Shown piece after piece: positions 1 to 7,063 of a DNA stretch of 64,000 bases. Source of the stretch: JAWOLE01 sp963815655 (lineage in GTDB: Bacteria; Acidobacteriota; Thermoanaerobaculia; UBA5066; Gp7-AA6); assembly GCA_963815655.1 (NCBI GenBank), contig CAWFHK010000001.1:3720001-3784000 (forward strand), written 5' to 3'. The first letter of the stretch is position 1. Every line of letters starts with the position of its first letter. The position numbers were made by a program, and so were the translations under genes. The notes beneath the pieces were generated by a model. The model saw nothing but the letters and a program-made list of their open reading frames with translations, made no database searches and was not told where the DNA came from.

Positions 1-2
1 AG

Positions 3-227
3 CAGAAGCAGGCCATCGGCATAATCTCCAGAGACAGCTCCTCGACCGGCCCCATCGCCGTCACCCAGCAGGAAGTCGTCACCCGCTCCGCCATCGCCGA
101 AGAGCAAAAGCTCTCTTTCGAAAACCAGGCCGACGCCCCCGCCTGCCACGAATGCGGCTCCATCATGGTGAGAAGCGGCTCCTGCTACCGCTGCACCAAC
201 TGCGGCGCCACCAGCGGTTGCAGCTAA
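3..227 (+). CDS. nrdJ: Vitamin B12-dependent ribonucleotide reductase, C-terminal end (partial)
   Basis: The window opens inside this gene; 74 codons and the TAA stop are visible. The product would be the adenosylcobalamin-dependent class II reductase that makes deoxyribonucleotides. The visible part is the tail that carries redox cysteines: CHECG, then a GSCYRCTNCG zinc-ribbon-like pair of Cys-x2-Cys motifs, ending in SGCS, as in NrdJ proteins. The main catalytic domain lies upstream of the window. The last 204 bases (24-227) are repeated at 2926-3129. Family assignment rests on the tail motifs only, but these are distinctive. Confidence 0.85.
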   Translation, partial: QKQAIGIISRDSSSTGPIAVTQQEVVTRSAIAEEQKLSFENQADAPACHECGSIMVRSGSCYRCTNCGATSGCS

Positions 228-289
228 GGTGCCTCCTCGTTCCGTAGGGGCGGGCAACTTTCAGCTGCGGCCCGGCGGGCCGCCACAAG

Positions 290-330
290 AACTCCCTCTC
301 CCGGCGGGAGAGGGGCAGGGTGAGGGGAAA
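290..330. repeat. REP-like palindrome, copy 1
   Basis: CCCTCTCCCGGCGGGAGAGGG forms a strong hairpin, followed by a GGGTGAGGGG tail. The same core recurs at 1289-1325 and, inverted, at 6629-6670. It lies in the 267-base gap after nrdJ, which otherwise shows only GC-rich imperfect repeats. RAYT-type transposases are the known partners of such elements, and a RAYT remnant is present at 4700-5047. Confidence 0.7.
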
Positions 331-494
331 ACGCCCGACTCCAGTACCCCTCGCCGTGCCCAGCGTGCCGTAGGGGAGGGGCAACGCCCCTCCCGCCTCC
401 CGCCGCCAAGGTGGTTCCCTCGTGCCCAAGCGGCGGGCCTTGCACCCGCCCTCCTGTCGTCGCTCTCGCTCGCGTTATCATTTCAACCGTGACC

Positions 495-725
495 ATGAAA
501 GAGATTGCCACTGCGGCGATGAAGCTCGATACGAAGAAGCGCGCCAGGCTTGCGGCCCGGCTCATCGGGAGCCTCCGCGAGGAGGAGGAGAATCTCACAC
601 GCGAGGAATGGGAGAGGCTCTGGGCCGAGGAGGCCGAGCGACGGCTGGAGGAACTGCGCCAAGGCAAGGCCAAGGAAATCCCCGCCGAGGAGGTCTTTGC
701 CCGTGCCCGAGCGCTTCGCAGGTAA
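495..725 (+). CDS. Addiction-module antitoxin, Unstab_antitox/TIGR02574 type
   Basis: 76 residues, rich in Glu, Arg and Leu, predicted almost entirely helical. The N-terminus (MKEIATAAMKLDTKKR) and the LTREEWERLWAEEAERRL stretch are typical of the putative addiction-module component family. The ATG at 495 has a possible GTG six bases upstream. Its 3' end overlaps the following RelE/ParE-like gene by 23 bases, the usual antitoxin-first arrangement in which the antitoxin neutralises the toxin and represses the shared operon. No obvious defect is visible, so the pair may be active. Confidence 0.8.
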   Translation: MKEIATAAMKLDTKKRARLAARLIGSLREEEENLTREEWERLWAEEAERRLEELRQGKAKEIPAEEVFARARALRR

Positions 726-1014
726 GGCAAGCTTCCACGAAGAAGCCGAGAAGGAGTTCTTGGAAGCTTCTCATGAATATGCAACTGAGTCGGATGAGCT
801 GGCCGAGGAATTTGAGGCTGAGGTCCAGCGGAGCATTGAATTGATTCTTGACCATCCCGAAATAGCGCCAGTCATCGGCCGGAAGCGCGTGCGCGGTAAG
901 ATCCTCCAGCGTTTTCCCTACACGCTCGTTTACGCGATCGAGCGAAGACGCATCCGCCTCCTCGCCGTTGCACATCAGAGCCGCCGCCCCGGCTACTGGG
1001 CGTCGAGGATCTGA
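703..1014 (+). CDS. RelE/ParE-family toxin
   Basis: 103 residues from a GTG start inside the antitoxin gene. The body (FHEEAEKEFLEASHEY, then a Glu-rich helix, ILDHPEIAPVIG, RFPYTLVYAIE and IRLLAVAHQSRRPGYW) follows the RelE/ParE fold: two N-terminal helices and a beta-sheet ending in the conserved VAHQxRxPxYW segment. Such toxins cleave ribosome-bound mRNA or poison gyrase. The ParE-like ending RRPGYW and the partner antitoxin type favour the ParE/RelE superfamily without deciding the target. Start choice: GTG at 703 gives full length and coupling by overlap. Confidence 0.82.
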   Translation: MPERFAGKASFHEEAEKEFLEASHEYATESDELAEEFEAEVQRSIELILDHPEIAPVIGRKRVRGKILQRFPYTLVYAIERRRIRLLAVAHQSRRPGYWASRI

Positions 1015-1018
1015 GAAG

Positions 1019-1288
1019 ATGCCTGAGAACCCGCGCGTGAACTTTCTTCCCGGAGTCGTCAAGGCCGAGTACCGCGGCGATTGCCGGATCCAAGTCACGT
1101 TCGACGACGGTACCGAGAAAACGATCGACTTCCGTGGATGGCTCAACGGCCCGATCTTCGAACCCCTTCACGACCTGACGTACTTCCAACGTTTCTTCGT
1201 AGCCGGTTCGACCGTCGCATGGCCAAACGGAGCCGACATCGCACCGGAGACCCTCTACGCCTACCAGGAATCCCGCCACGTGGCCTGA
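1019..1288 (+). CDS. DUF2442 domain protein
   Basis: 89 residues starting four bases after the toxin stop. The pattern RIQVTFDDGTEKTIDF, FEPLHDLTYFQRFFV, TVAWPNGADIAPETLY is the DUF2442 fold. These small proteins often sit in toxin-antitoxin or mobile contexts, and their biochemical role is not established. The gene probably forms one transcription unit with the preceding pair. A REP-like palindrome begins directly after its stop and could act as the terminator. Confidence 0.8.
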   Translation: MPENPRVNFLPGVVKAEYRGDCRIQVTFDDGTEKTIDFRGWLNGPIFEPLHDLTYFQRFFVAGSTVAWPNGADIAPETLYAYQESRHVA

Positions 1289-1325
1289 CTCCCTCTCCCC
1301 GTGGGAGAGGGTCGGGGTGAGGGGG
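1289..1325. repeat. REP-like palindrome, copy 2
   Basis: CCCTCTCCCCGTGGGAGAGGG plus a GGTGAGGGGG tail, beginning the base after the DUF2442 stop. Same core as 290-330. The next open frame to the right has lost its N-terminus at this element, suggesting that the repeat marks a recombination joint. Confidence 0.7.
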
Positions 1326-1350
1326 CTTGCCCTACTCGCCTCCGTCCGAG

Positions 1351-1555
1351 AGAATCCGTTGCTCGCGGCGAGGCGGATGCCCAGAGCGACATAGATTTCC
1401 TGGTCGAGTTCGAACCAGGCCGAAGTCTTTTCGATCAGGGCGGACTTCTGATGGATCTCCGGCAGCTCCTGGGACGCGACGTGGACGTGGTCACCGAGGC
1501 CGGTCTCAAAGCACGAATCCGGCCCCGCGTAATGGCGGAAGCTCTGTCGCTTTGA
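1351..1555 (+). pseudogene. Nucleotidyltransferase (MNT domain), N-terminally truncated
   Basis: The readable protein begins at SVARGEADAQSDIDFLVEF, the nucleotide-binding GSxARGxAxxxSDID motif of minimal nucleotidyltransferases, and continues through LLGRDVDVVTEAGL to MAEALSL and a TGA. In intact relatives about 30 residues, including the Phe-Gly before the Ser, precede this motif. Here the frame runs back into the REP-like element instead. No HEPN partner follows, though MNT proteins usually act as antitoxins to a HEPN toxin. A fortuitous upstream start cannot be excluded, but the catalytic motif is broken. Confidence 0.65.
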
Positions 1556-1557
1556 CG

Positions 1558-1803
1558 ATGGATTCCACTCCCACTGCTACGCACGCGGCCAGAGGAATGA
1601 AGATCCTGGGCCGCAGGCGTCCCTCGACCGGAGGATTGACCGCCGCCGCGCCCTTCCTGGATCTCGTCTTGCGCCTGCGCGGCGCCAAGCCGTTCATCCC
1701 GAAGGGCCTCCATCGCTTCAAGAGCTTCGAGGAGAGTGAGGAATGGTCCATGGCGATGATGGCCCGGCCCCCGAAGCCCGGCCGCCGCTCCTCGCGGACC
1801 TGA
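1558..1803 (+). CDS. Small protein preceding a nucleotidyltransferase
   Basis: 81 residues from ATG 1558, or 68 from ATG 1597. The C-terminal part (LRLRGAKPFIPKGLHRFKSFEESEEW followed by SMAMMARPP) resembles, from memory, small proteins that overlap the 5' end of nucleotidyltransferase genes in toxin-antitoxin-like pairs. It overlaps the next gene by 61 bases, consistent with coupling. Function unknown; an antitoxin-like role is only inferred from position. Since its partner is frameshifted, the unit may no longer work. Confidence 0.5.
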   Translation: MDSTPTATHAARGMKILGRRRPSTGGLTAAAPFLDLVLRLRGAKPFIPKGLHRFKSFEESEEWSMAMMARPPKPGRRSSRT

Positions 1804-2250
1804 TCGCCCTCTGCCGCAGTCTCAACCGCGAAGGCGCGCGCTATGTCGTCATCGACGGCATGGCCATGATCCAGGCAGGTTTCATCCGCGCAACGCAGGA
1901 CATCGACCTGCTCGTCGACGCTTCCGCCGACAACATCGAAGGCGTCCGCAGAGCGTTGCTGGATCTGCCTGACCAGGCGATCCGCGAAATGGCGCCCGGA
2001 GACCTCGAAGCCTACGTCGTGGTTCGTGTCGCCGACGAAATCGTCGTCGACTTGTTGAAATCCGCCGTGTGGAGTCTCCTACGCCGACGCCGCTGCCATG
2101 ACCGAGACTGCCACGCTGGAAGGTGTGCCGATCCCTTTTGCCAACACGGAGCTCCTCTTGCGGACGAAGCAGACCCCGCGCGAGCGGGATCGGCTCGACC
2201 TGCAGTTCGTCGTTCAGCGCCGCTCAGGCATCGAGGAGCCCAACGAGTGA
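1743..2250 (+). pseudogene. Nucleotidyltransferase, frameshifted
   Basis: The N-terminal half reads MAMIQAGFIRATQDIDLLVDAS, a nucleotidyltransferase core with the DID metal-binding pair, then EIVVDLLKSA. At about 2067 the frame breaks. Removing one G there restores CGVSYADAAAMTETATLEG, PIPFANTELLLRTKQT, RERDRLDLQFV and a TGA at 2248, exactly how this family ends. As written, the frame instead runs through Arg-rich nonsense to 2258. So the gene carries a one-base insertion, from mutation or sequencing. The usual Gly-Gly before the Met is Asp-Gly. Confidence 0.75.
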
Positions 2251-2269
2251 AGGGGTAGAATTCACTCCC

Positions 2270-2815
2270 GTGAGTACACCTGCCTCCTTGCGGTTCACCT
2301 ACGAGGACTACCTCCTCCTTCCGGAGGACCGCCGCTACGAGATCATTGATGGAGATCTCTTCATGACGCCTGCGCCAGGCACTCCCCACCAGCGGCTCAT
2401 CGGACGGCTCTACCACTTTCTGGACGACCATGTTCGAACCGGAAAGCTGGGAGAGGTCCTGATCGCCCCCTGCGACGTCGTCCTCTCGCCGACGGATATC
2501 GTGCAGCCGGACCTGCTCTTCGTCGCCGCCGATCGCGTCTCCATCATCGGCGAGAAATTCATCTCGGCCGCGCCGGATCTCGTGGTCGAGGTCCTTTCAC
2601 CTTCGACCGAAGACCGCGACCGCACCCTCAAGATGAAGCTCTATGCCCGCGCCGGTGTACGCGAACTCTGGATTGCAGATACGAAGGAAAAGAAAATCGA
2701 GGTCCTCATCAATTCCGCCGACGGCTTCCGGCAAGAAGCCGCCTTCGGCCTTGGCGCCACCCTTCGTTCATCCCTTCTCCCGGGCCTGCAGATCCCCATC
2801 GTCGAGGTCTTCTGA
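2270..2815 (+). CDS. Uma2 family protein (DUF820, PD-(D/E)XK-like)
   Basis: 181 residues from a GTG start. Conserved blocks: FTYEDYLLLPEDRRYEIIDG, then HQRLIGRLYHFL, a IVQPDLLFVA strand, APDLVVEVLSPSTEDRDR and KMKLYARAGVRELWI. The PD and the ExLSPST segment are the putative PD-(D/E)XK nuclease-like active site. Uma2 proteins are numerous in cyanobacteria and acidobacteria; many are hypothetical endonucleases and none is well characterised. It begins 20 bases after the frameshifted nucleotidyltransferase and appears intact. Confidence 0.85.
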   Translation: MSTPASLRFTYEDYLLLPEDRRYEIIDGDLFMTPAPGTPHQRLIGRLYHFLDDHVRTGKLGEVLIAPCDVVLSPTDIVQPDLLFVAADRVSIIGEKFISAAPDLVVEVLSPSTEDRDRTLKMKLYARAGVRELWIADTKEKKIEVLINSADGFRQEAAFGLGATLRSSLLPGLQIPIVEVF

Positions 2816-2817
2816 AC

Positions 2818-3129
2818 GTGACTGGGGCGCAAGCGCAGCCGCCACAACAGGCGAGGGCGCCTGGCCTCCGTCTAGAACGCTCTCGGCCGCCGTTCGCGAA
2901 GCGAATGCCTTCGGCCGAAAGCCTCATCTCGAGAGACAGCTCCTCCACCGGCCCCATTGCCGTCACCCAGCAGGAAGTCGTCACCCGCTCCGCCATCGCC
3001 GAAGAGCAAAAGCTCTCCTTTGAAAACCAGGCCGACGCCCCCGCCTGCCACGAATGCGGCTCCATCATGGTGAGAAGCGGCTCCTGCTACCGCTGCACCA
3101 ACTGCGGCGCTACTTCAGGTTGCAGTTAA
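2818..3129 (+). pseudogene. Second copy of the nrdJ 3' end
   Basis: From 2926 to the TAA at 3129 this DNA repeats 24-227. I count 11 base differences, all synonymous, so the 67 encoded residues are identical, including all zinc-ribbon cysteines. Upstream of 2926 the two copies have no shared sequence. The open frame can start at a GTG at 2818, giving a 103-residue protein with an unrelated head. Most likely it is the displaced original end of nrdJ, left behind when DNA carrying a replacement end was inserted, but a short expressed protein is possible. Confidence 0.75.
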
Positions 3130-3759
3130 AGGGCTAGAACCTGCTTCCCTGAGCCCGCTTCGTACCGAGGCAAAGATGACCGCAACCGGAGCCTTCACCG
3201 AGGGATTTCGACGCGGGAAATTGCTCGATACCGACGCGGGGTTGCGCCCGGAATGTCCGCACTGTCTCTACAACGGCGGCGACGAGCCTCGCACAAGCCA
3301 GTACCCATTCCTGCTCTTCGAGGATGTTGTGATCGGTAGGACCTTCGCCATGAACCGACCTGGAGGTCCGCTCCGACTCGATGAGGCCGACCCCGCCTCG
3401 GCCGCGCAAGGCCCACAGAGTCCCCGATTCACCAGTGGAGACTGCGAGGGAGAATTCGACCTGAGCGTCGAAGACTTCCGGCGCTTCACCGAGAGCGGCG
3501 TGGGCTACTGATGGGTAGAGGTTAAGTTCTGGCCGTGGCCCGCAATACCTCCCACGCGGCGACGACAAACTGTTGATGCACCGGGTGACAGAGCCCGGCA
3601 CGCGCGACCTCTACACGCGGTCCCAGTTCGATGTCCATCACCGTTTTCGCCCAAGACTTCGAAGGCACGGAGCAACGGGGACAGGCTGATCCTAGGCGGC
3701 GTGTGCTCGTATCCGACAACGATCGCTCCCTTGCGCTCGGCTCCATTGAGCTGTTGCAA
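3130..3759. other. Stretch with no secure gene; possible broken minus-strand frame
   Basis: Several medium open frames overlap here and none matches a family I know. On the minus strand, 3759-3660 reads VVGYEHTPPRISLSPLLRAF and, after a one-base shift, 3655-3522 reads MDIELGPRVEVARAGL, then QQFVVAAWEVL, which together look like one disrupted coding region. On the plus strand 3176-3511 encodes a 111-residue frame with a CPHC pair, of doubtful reality. The region is probably decayed DNA. Confidence 0.3.
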
Positions 3760-3907
3760 CTTCAGGCGGTCGCCCAGAAGGCTAGAGCCCTTACCGAGAG
3801 ATAGGCGCTGCCTTTTGCTTCAATATACGAGCGCTCCTGTCCACGGTGACAATTCCTTACTGCTAGGAATGGCCAGTGCTCTGAACGGGCACCACCAGAG
3901 GATTTCC

Positions 3908-4042
3908 ATGGCTGAGCGTATCCGCGCGCTGAAGCTTACACAACTCCCGGGTGAGACTGTGGCAGAACTGGATGCTCGTCGTGAGGCCGCTGCTGGACCG
4001 GCGATTGATGCCAAATGGAACGCCTTTCTGAACTCCGACTAA
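3908..4042 (+). CDS. Small hypothetical protein
   Basis: 44 residues: MAERIRALKLTQLPGETVAE followed by LDARREAAAGPAIDAKWNAF and a short tail. Base composition is visibly less GC-rich than the flanks. It ends 12 bases before the start of the frameshifted HEPN-like gene at 4055, so it could be the antitoxin-like partner of that gene; that is inference from spacing only. No family recognised. Confidence 0.4.
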   Translation: MAERIRALKLTQLPGETVAELDARREAAAGPAIDAKWNAFLNSD

Positions 4043-4054
4043 GGCCAAGACGCT

Positions 4055-4722
4055 ATGGTGGACAACGTGTGTAGTTTCTTGCTGGGATCAATCGGGTCTG
4101 AGCCTTTCGCCTTTGCGGCTCGGGAGCTTCTCCTTCAGAGGGTTATTCTTTGCTGGGGCGCCTTCGAAGTTCTAGCCCGCGACGTGTTCATTGCTTCCTA
4201 AACCGTAACCCGAGTTACGTCACCCGGCTAATGAGCGATCCTGTTGCCAAGCGCCGATTTGAGTCCCGAGTCTCCTTCGGTACGCTCTCGACGTTTGGTT
4301 TTGATCTGTCTGCGAAGATGGGTGCGCTCTTGGCCGAGCAGCGGGATCTTAGCGACCTCAATACGATGAAGGCGGTATTTGGAGCCCTATTTCCGACGGC
4401 GACAGTCTTGAAAGGATCGCTTGATGATGCGAACCTGCGGCTGCTCTCCGAGAGACGGCACGTGATTGTTCATCGACGCGGCGTAGTGGACGAGTCCTAT
4501 ATTAAGGCGATCGGTTGTGCAGAGCGCGCAGGTGAGCGACTCCGAGTGCCCCGGCTGACGTGGAACGCCACGTCGAGACCGTCCTATGCTGTGGTACTGA
4601 GCTGTTTCGCGGACTTGAAGGGTTGTCTGGGAGCAATGCCCCCTGACAGCGAGCGAGCGGCTCGGGTGCCCGGTCTGCCTGGCCGCAGAGAGTCCAGGGA
4701 TGGTCGCCGGCATGACGCGTAG
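4055..4722 (+). pseudogene. HEPN-like protein, frameshifted
   Basis: Frame 1 (ATG 4055) reads ELLLQRVILCWGAFEVLARD, then VFI and a stop near 4198. The next frame carries on with FLNRNPSYVTRLMSDP, TLSTFGFDLSAKMGALL and finally LLSERRHVIVHRRGVVDE. The Arg-His-x3-His segment (RRHVIVH) fits the R-x4-6-H ribonuclease motif of HEPN domains, and GAFEVLARD resembles their first helix. A single indel near 4195 separates the two. If repaired it would be a candidate RNA-cleaving toxin or defence effector; as it stands it is broken. Lower GC than the surrounding DNA suggests recent arrival. Confidence 0.55.
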
Positions 4723-5047
4723 CCGCGAGGTGCCGCGACTCCAGCGTCTCCCGGCTCGGCGCGGGCTCTCGGCGATCATCGCCGCAACGTCGCGCGAGTT
4801 TGGTGTCGCGGAGGGCGAGTTTCTCCGCAGGCGGCAGACTGCGGCAGAGCTGGCGCTCGCCTACCTGGTTCGACACGAGGGAGCCCTGAAGCTGCCGGAA
4901 TTCGCGCCTTCGCTGGGAGTGAAGGACTGGGCCGCGTCTCACTTGGCAACCTCCGCCGAGCAGCTCGCGCAGGAGGATCGTCGCTTCCAGCAGAGCCTGC
5001 GCCGCATCCGACTCTCCTTCGCGAAACTCACAGATTCACAGATCTGA
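4700..5047 (+). pseudogene. RAYT (REP-associated tyrosine transposase) C-terminal remnant
   Basis: The readable part REVPRLQRLPARRGLSAI, SREFGVAEGEFLRRR and LGVKDWAASHLATSAEQL matches the DnaA-domain-IV-like tail found after the HUH nuclease domain in many acidobacterial RAYTs. The catalytic HUH domain with its His-x-His pair and Tyr is absent, so the piece is a scar. RAYTs are thought to mobilise REP palindromes, and three REP-like copies lie within 4.5 kb. Assignment is by pattern memory; an independent DNA-binding protein is possible. Confidence 0.55.
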
Positions 5048-5076
5048 CCCCGGGCCTTCGCTGTGACCAGCCTCCG

Positions 5077-5463
5077 TTACCAGAGAGTGGGCGCGGGAGA
5101 CTGGCGCAGCGCCTCGTCCGGGGTCACGAGGACGAATCCGCCGAGAAGCGCCTGCGCGACGAGGATCCGGTCGAAGGGATCGCGGTGGAGATCGGGGAGG
5201 CGGGCGACGTGGAGGGCCGCCGCCTCGTCGATGTCGAGGCGGTCTATGCCGTGCGCGTCGCGCGCCCGGGGAACGAATCGGTCGGGCGCTTCGGGCAGCG
5301 GCAGGCGTCCGAGCCGGTGCTTGACCGCGATCTCCCAGGCTGAAGCCGAGCTCAAGTACACCTCGTTGCCGGGATCGGCGAAGGCCTCACGAGCCCGTGC
5401 CGAAAGCTCCGGCGCTCCTCCCACGATCCAGAGGAACGTGCAGGTGTCGAGAAGCAGTCGCAC
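5077..5463 (-). CDS. PIN-domain ribonuclease toxin, VapC family
   Basis: 128 residues from a GTG start. Acidic active-site residues are in place: LLLDTCTFLW (first Asp), SSASAWEIAVKHRLG (Glu), HRDPFDRILVAQALL (Asp pair) and LVTPDE. This is the VapC/Sll0205-type PIN domain, which cleaves RNA using Mg2+. The antitoxin gene ends seven bases upstream, so the two are co-transcribed. Length and residues look intact. Confidence 0.88.
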   Translation of the reverse strand: MRLLLDTCTFLWIVGGAPELSARAREAFADPGNEVYLSSASAWEIAVKHRLGRLPLPEAPDRFVPRARDAHGIDRLDIDEAAALHVARLPDLHRDPFDRILVAQALLGGFVLVTPDEALRQSPAPTLW

Positions 5464-5470
5464 GCTTTGA

Positions 5471-5713
5471 CTAGCGCCCCTCGAAGGAATCCACGATCTC
5501 GGCGGGCAGCGGCTCGAAGAAAGCCGGCGGAGTCCGGAAGCCCTTGATCAGGCCGATCGGCCGCCGCTTGCGGCGCGTCGAGGGAAGCGCGCGCAGTTCG
5601 GCGACGGGCACATTGCGACGGCAGATCACCACCGGTCCGCCGTTTTCCACTTCGTCCAACAGGGCGGAGAGCCTGGCCTTGGCCTCATGAACATTGACCT
5701 TCTTCATGACCAT
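5471..5713 (-). CDS. Phd/YefM-family antitoxin of VapC
   Basis: About 80 residues. KKVNVHEAKARLSALLDEVE, then GGPVVICRRNVPVAELRAL, is the Phd/YefM N-terminal DNA-binding fold; the C-terminal third, ending EPLPAEIVDSFEGR, is the usual flexible toxin-binding arm. ATG codons at 5713 and 5707 are both possible. A perfect 8-base inverted repeat sits just upstream, where an autoregulatory operator is expected. Confidence 0.85.
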   Translation of the reverse strand: MVMKKVNVHEAKARLSALLDEVENGGPVVICRRNVPVAELRALPSTRRKRRPIGLIKGFRTPPAFFEPLPAEIVDSFEGR

Positions 5714-5715
5714 AT

Positions 5716-5739
5716 ACTGGACCAACTTCAAGGTCCAGT
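5716..5739 (-). promoter_or_regulatory. Inverted repeat, candidate VapB-type operator
   Basis: ACTGGACC, eight bases (AACTTCAA), GGTCCAGT: perfect 8-base arms immediately upstream of the antitoxin start. Phd/YefM antitoxins bind such palindromes to repress their own operon. Confidence 0.55.
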
Positions 5740-5895
5740 CAAGTTGGCGCCCACGAGCACGGTTGTGCCGGTCCATTCGAACCTTCCCAAAGATGCGCTT
5801 CGGATGGGCTGGGCTTCCAGCAGGGTCTTCGCCACATCCGCGGTTGACCCCGGACTGCCCTTTCCTGAATCCGGCCAGAATCGTGACTCAATATT

Positions 5896-5991
5896 TGCAT
5901 CAAGTACGGGCTGCAGGTGGTGGCGATGGACCGGCACTTTCAGAAGGTGCCGCAGGTCCTGGTCGAGTTCTTCGAGCCTGCCAAGGCGTGA
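5896..5991 (+). pseudogene. PIN-domain toxin C-terminal scar
   Basis: About 31 codons reading CIKYGLQVVAMDRHFQKVPQ and VLVEFFEPAKA before a TGA. The x-G-L-x-V-x-x-x-D-R-H-F pattern is the last strand of VapC-type PIN domains with the fourth acidic residue. No start or N-terminal active site remains; the bases to the left are in other frames. A second PIN gene was probably deleted here, on the opposite strand to the intact one. Confidence 0.55.
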
Positions 5992-6130
5992 TCCGGCGTG
6001 ACGGCGTGAAGGGAATCTGGGACTGAGTCTTTCGCCGGGGTTCCCATAGCCGAGGCGCGGGGGCATGTGGCTTGCAGGCTCAAGCCGGCTCACGACGGTC
6101 GGAAGAGCGGAAACATTCAAGGAGGAGAGC

Positions 6131-6607
6131 ATGAATCCCAAGGTCAGACCGATTCCCGAGGGCTACGAGGGTCCGACGGCCTATCTCATCGTGGATGGCG
6201 CCGCCAGGGCGATCGACTTCTACAAGAAGGCGTTCGGCGCGAAGGAGACAGGGCGCTTCCAGAATCCCGACGGGAAGGTCGGGCACGCGGACCTGACGAT
6301 CGGCGGCGGACACGTCATGCTGGCCGACGCCTCGCCCGAGATGGGCGCCCGGAGTCCGGCGGCCTTCGGCGGCTCGCCGGTGAGCCTCTGCGTCTACGTG
6401 GAGGACGTGGACAAGGTCGTGGAACGGGCGGTCGCGGCCGGCGCCAGGTTGACGCGGCCTGTCGCGGATCAGTTCTATGGAGACCGCTCGGGCGGCCTGA
6501 CCGACCCCTTCGGCCACATCTGGTACGTCATGACGCACGTCGAGGACGTGTCCATGGAGGAGATGGAGAAGCGCGCCGCCGCGCGCGCCGAACAGGCGAA
6601 GGCCTGA
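6131..6607 (+). CDS. VOC family (glyoxalase/PhnB-like) protein
   Basis: 158 residues with a strong ribosome-binding site (AAGGAGGAGAG). It has the paired beta-alpha-beta-beta-beta pattern: AYLIVDGAARAIDFYKKAF, FQNPDGKVGHADLTIGGG, VMLADASPE, VEDVDKVVERAVAAGA and LTDPFGHIWYVMTHVEDV. This is the PhnB/YdeI-like branch of the vicinal-oxygen-chelate superfamily, which includes glyoxalase and bleomycin-resistance folds; many members have no known substrate. It ends before a REP-like palindrome and is flanked by toxin-antitoxin genes, but its codon use looks native. Confidence 0.88.
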   Translation: MNPKVRPIPEGYEGPTAYLIVDGAARAIDFYKKAFGAKETGRFQNPDGKVGHADLTIGGGHVMLADASPEMGARSPAAFGGSPVSLCVYVEDVDKVVERAVAAGARLTRPVADQFYGDRSGGLTDPFGHIWYVMTHVEDVSMEEMEKRAAARAEQAKA

Positions 6608-6628
6608 GCGCCGTCGGCTCGATCGAGC

Positions 6629-6670
6629 GCCCCTCACCCCGGCCCTCTCCCGCCGGGAGAGGGAGCGGGA
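6629..6670. repeat. REP-like palindrome, copy 3 (inverted)
   Basis: CCCCTCACCCCGGCCCTCTC then CCGCCGGGAGAGGGAGCGGGAG: the reverse complement of the copies at 290 and 1289, placed 22 bases after the VOC gene. Confidence 0.7.
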
Positions 6671-6802
6671 GAGCTGTTCGCCGTTTTCCTTTCCGTCCAC
6701 CAGCTTCGCGCGTCGTCTGGGGACCAGGGGAGGACGTCGTCGCAGGCGAGGAGGCGGTCGGCGAGGGCCGGCGCGGTCTCGGGACGGCCCGCCGGTTCAG
6801 GC

Positions 6803-6819
6803 TATAATTCTGGCCAGAA
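6803..6819 (+). promoter_or_regulatory. Promoter -10 box and palindromic operator of the Phd-PemK pair
   Basis: A consensus TATAAT (6803-6808) runs directly into the perfect 12-base palindrome TTCTGGCCAGAA (6808-6819), 17 bases before the antitoxin ATG at 6836. Placing the operator over the transcription start is typical of autorepressed toxin-antitoxin operons. No clear -35 box is visible. Confidence 0.6.
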
Positions 6820-6835
6820 ATAGGGAGTGGCCGCC

Positions 6836-7063
6836 ATGCGATTCGCCAGCGTCGCCGAGCTGAAGGACCAACTGTCCGAGTATCTCGTTCGGGCGCGCAA
6901 GCGGGGGGAGCCGATCGTCGTGACGCGACATGGGAAGCCTTACGCCCTGATCCAGCCGCTCGAGGAAGAGGACCTGGAGGAGCTGGACTGGAAGAAGCTC
7001 GCGGAGAAGCGGTTGCGCGACGCCTGGAAGGGCGAGGACGATGCCCTCTACGACTACCTATAG
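6836..7063 (+). CDS. Phd/YefM-family antitoxin
   Basis: 75 residues: MRFASVAELKDQLSEYLVRA, then EPIVVTRHGKPYALIQPL, the Phd/YefM DNA-binding fold, and an acidic tail (EEEDLEELDW to EDDALYDYL) for toxin binding. ATG 6836 is preferred; an in-frame GTG lies at 6827. Its last 23 bases overlap the toxin gene. A consensus -10 box and palindrome upstream suggest tight autoregulation. Confidence 0.85.
   Translation: MRFASVAELKDQLSEYLVRARKRGEPIVVTRHGKPYALIQPLEEEDLEELDWKKLAEKRLRDAWKGEDDALYDYL

Noticed and set aside
3176..3511. 111-residue plus-strand frame with a CPHC pair
   Set aside because: No leader, no family, and overlapping open frames on the other strand; not convincing as a gene.
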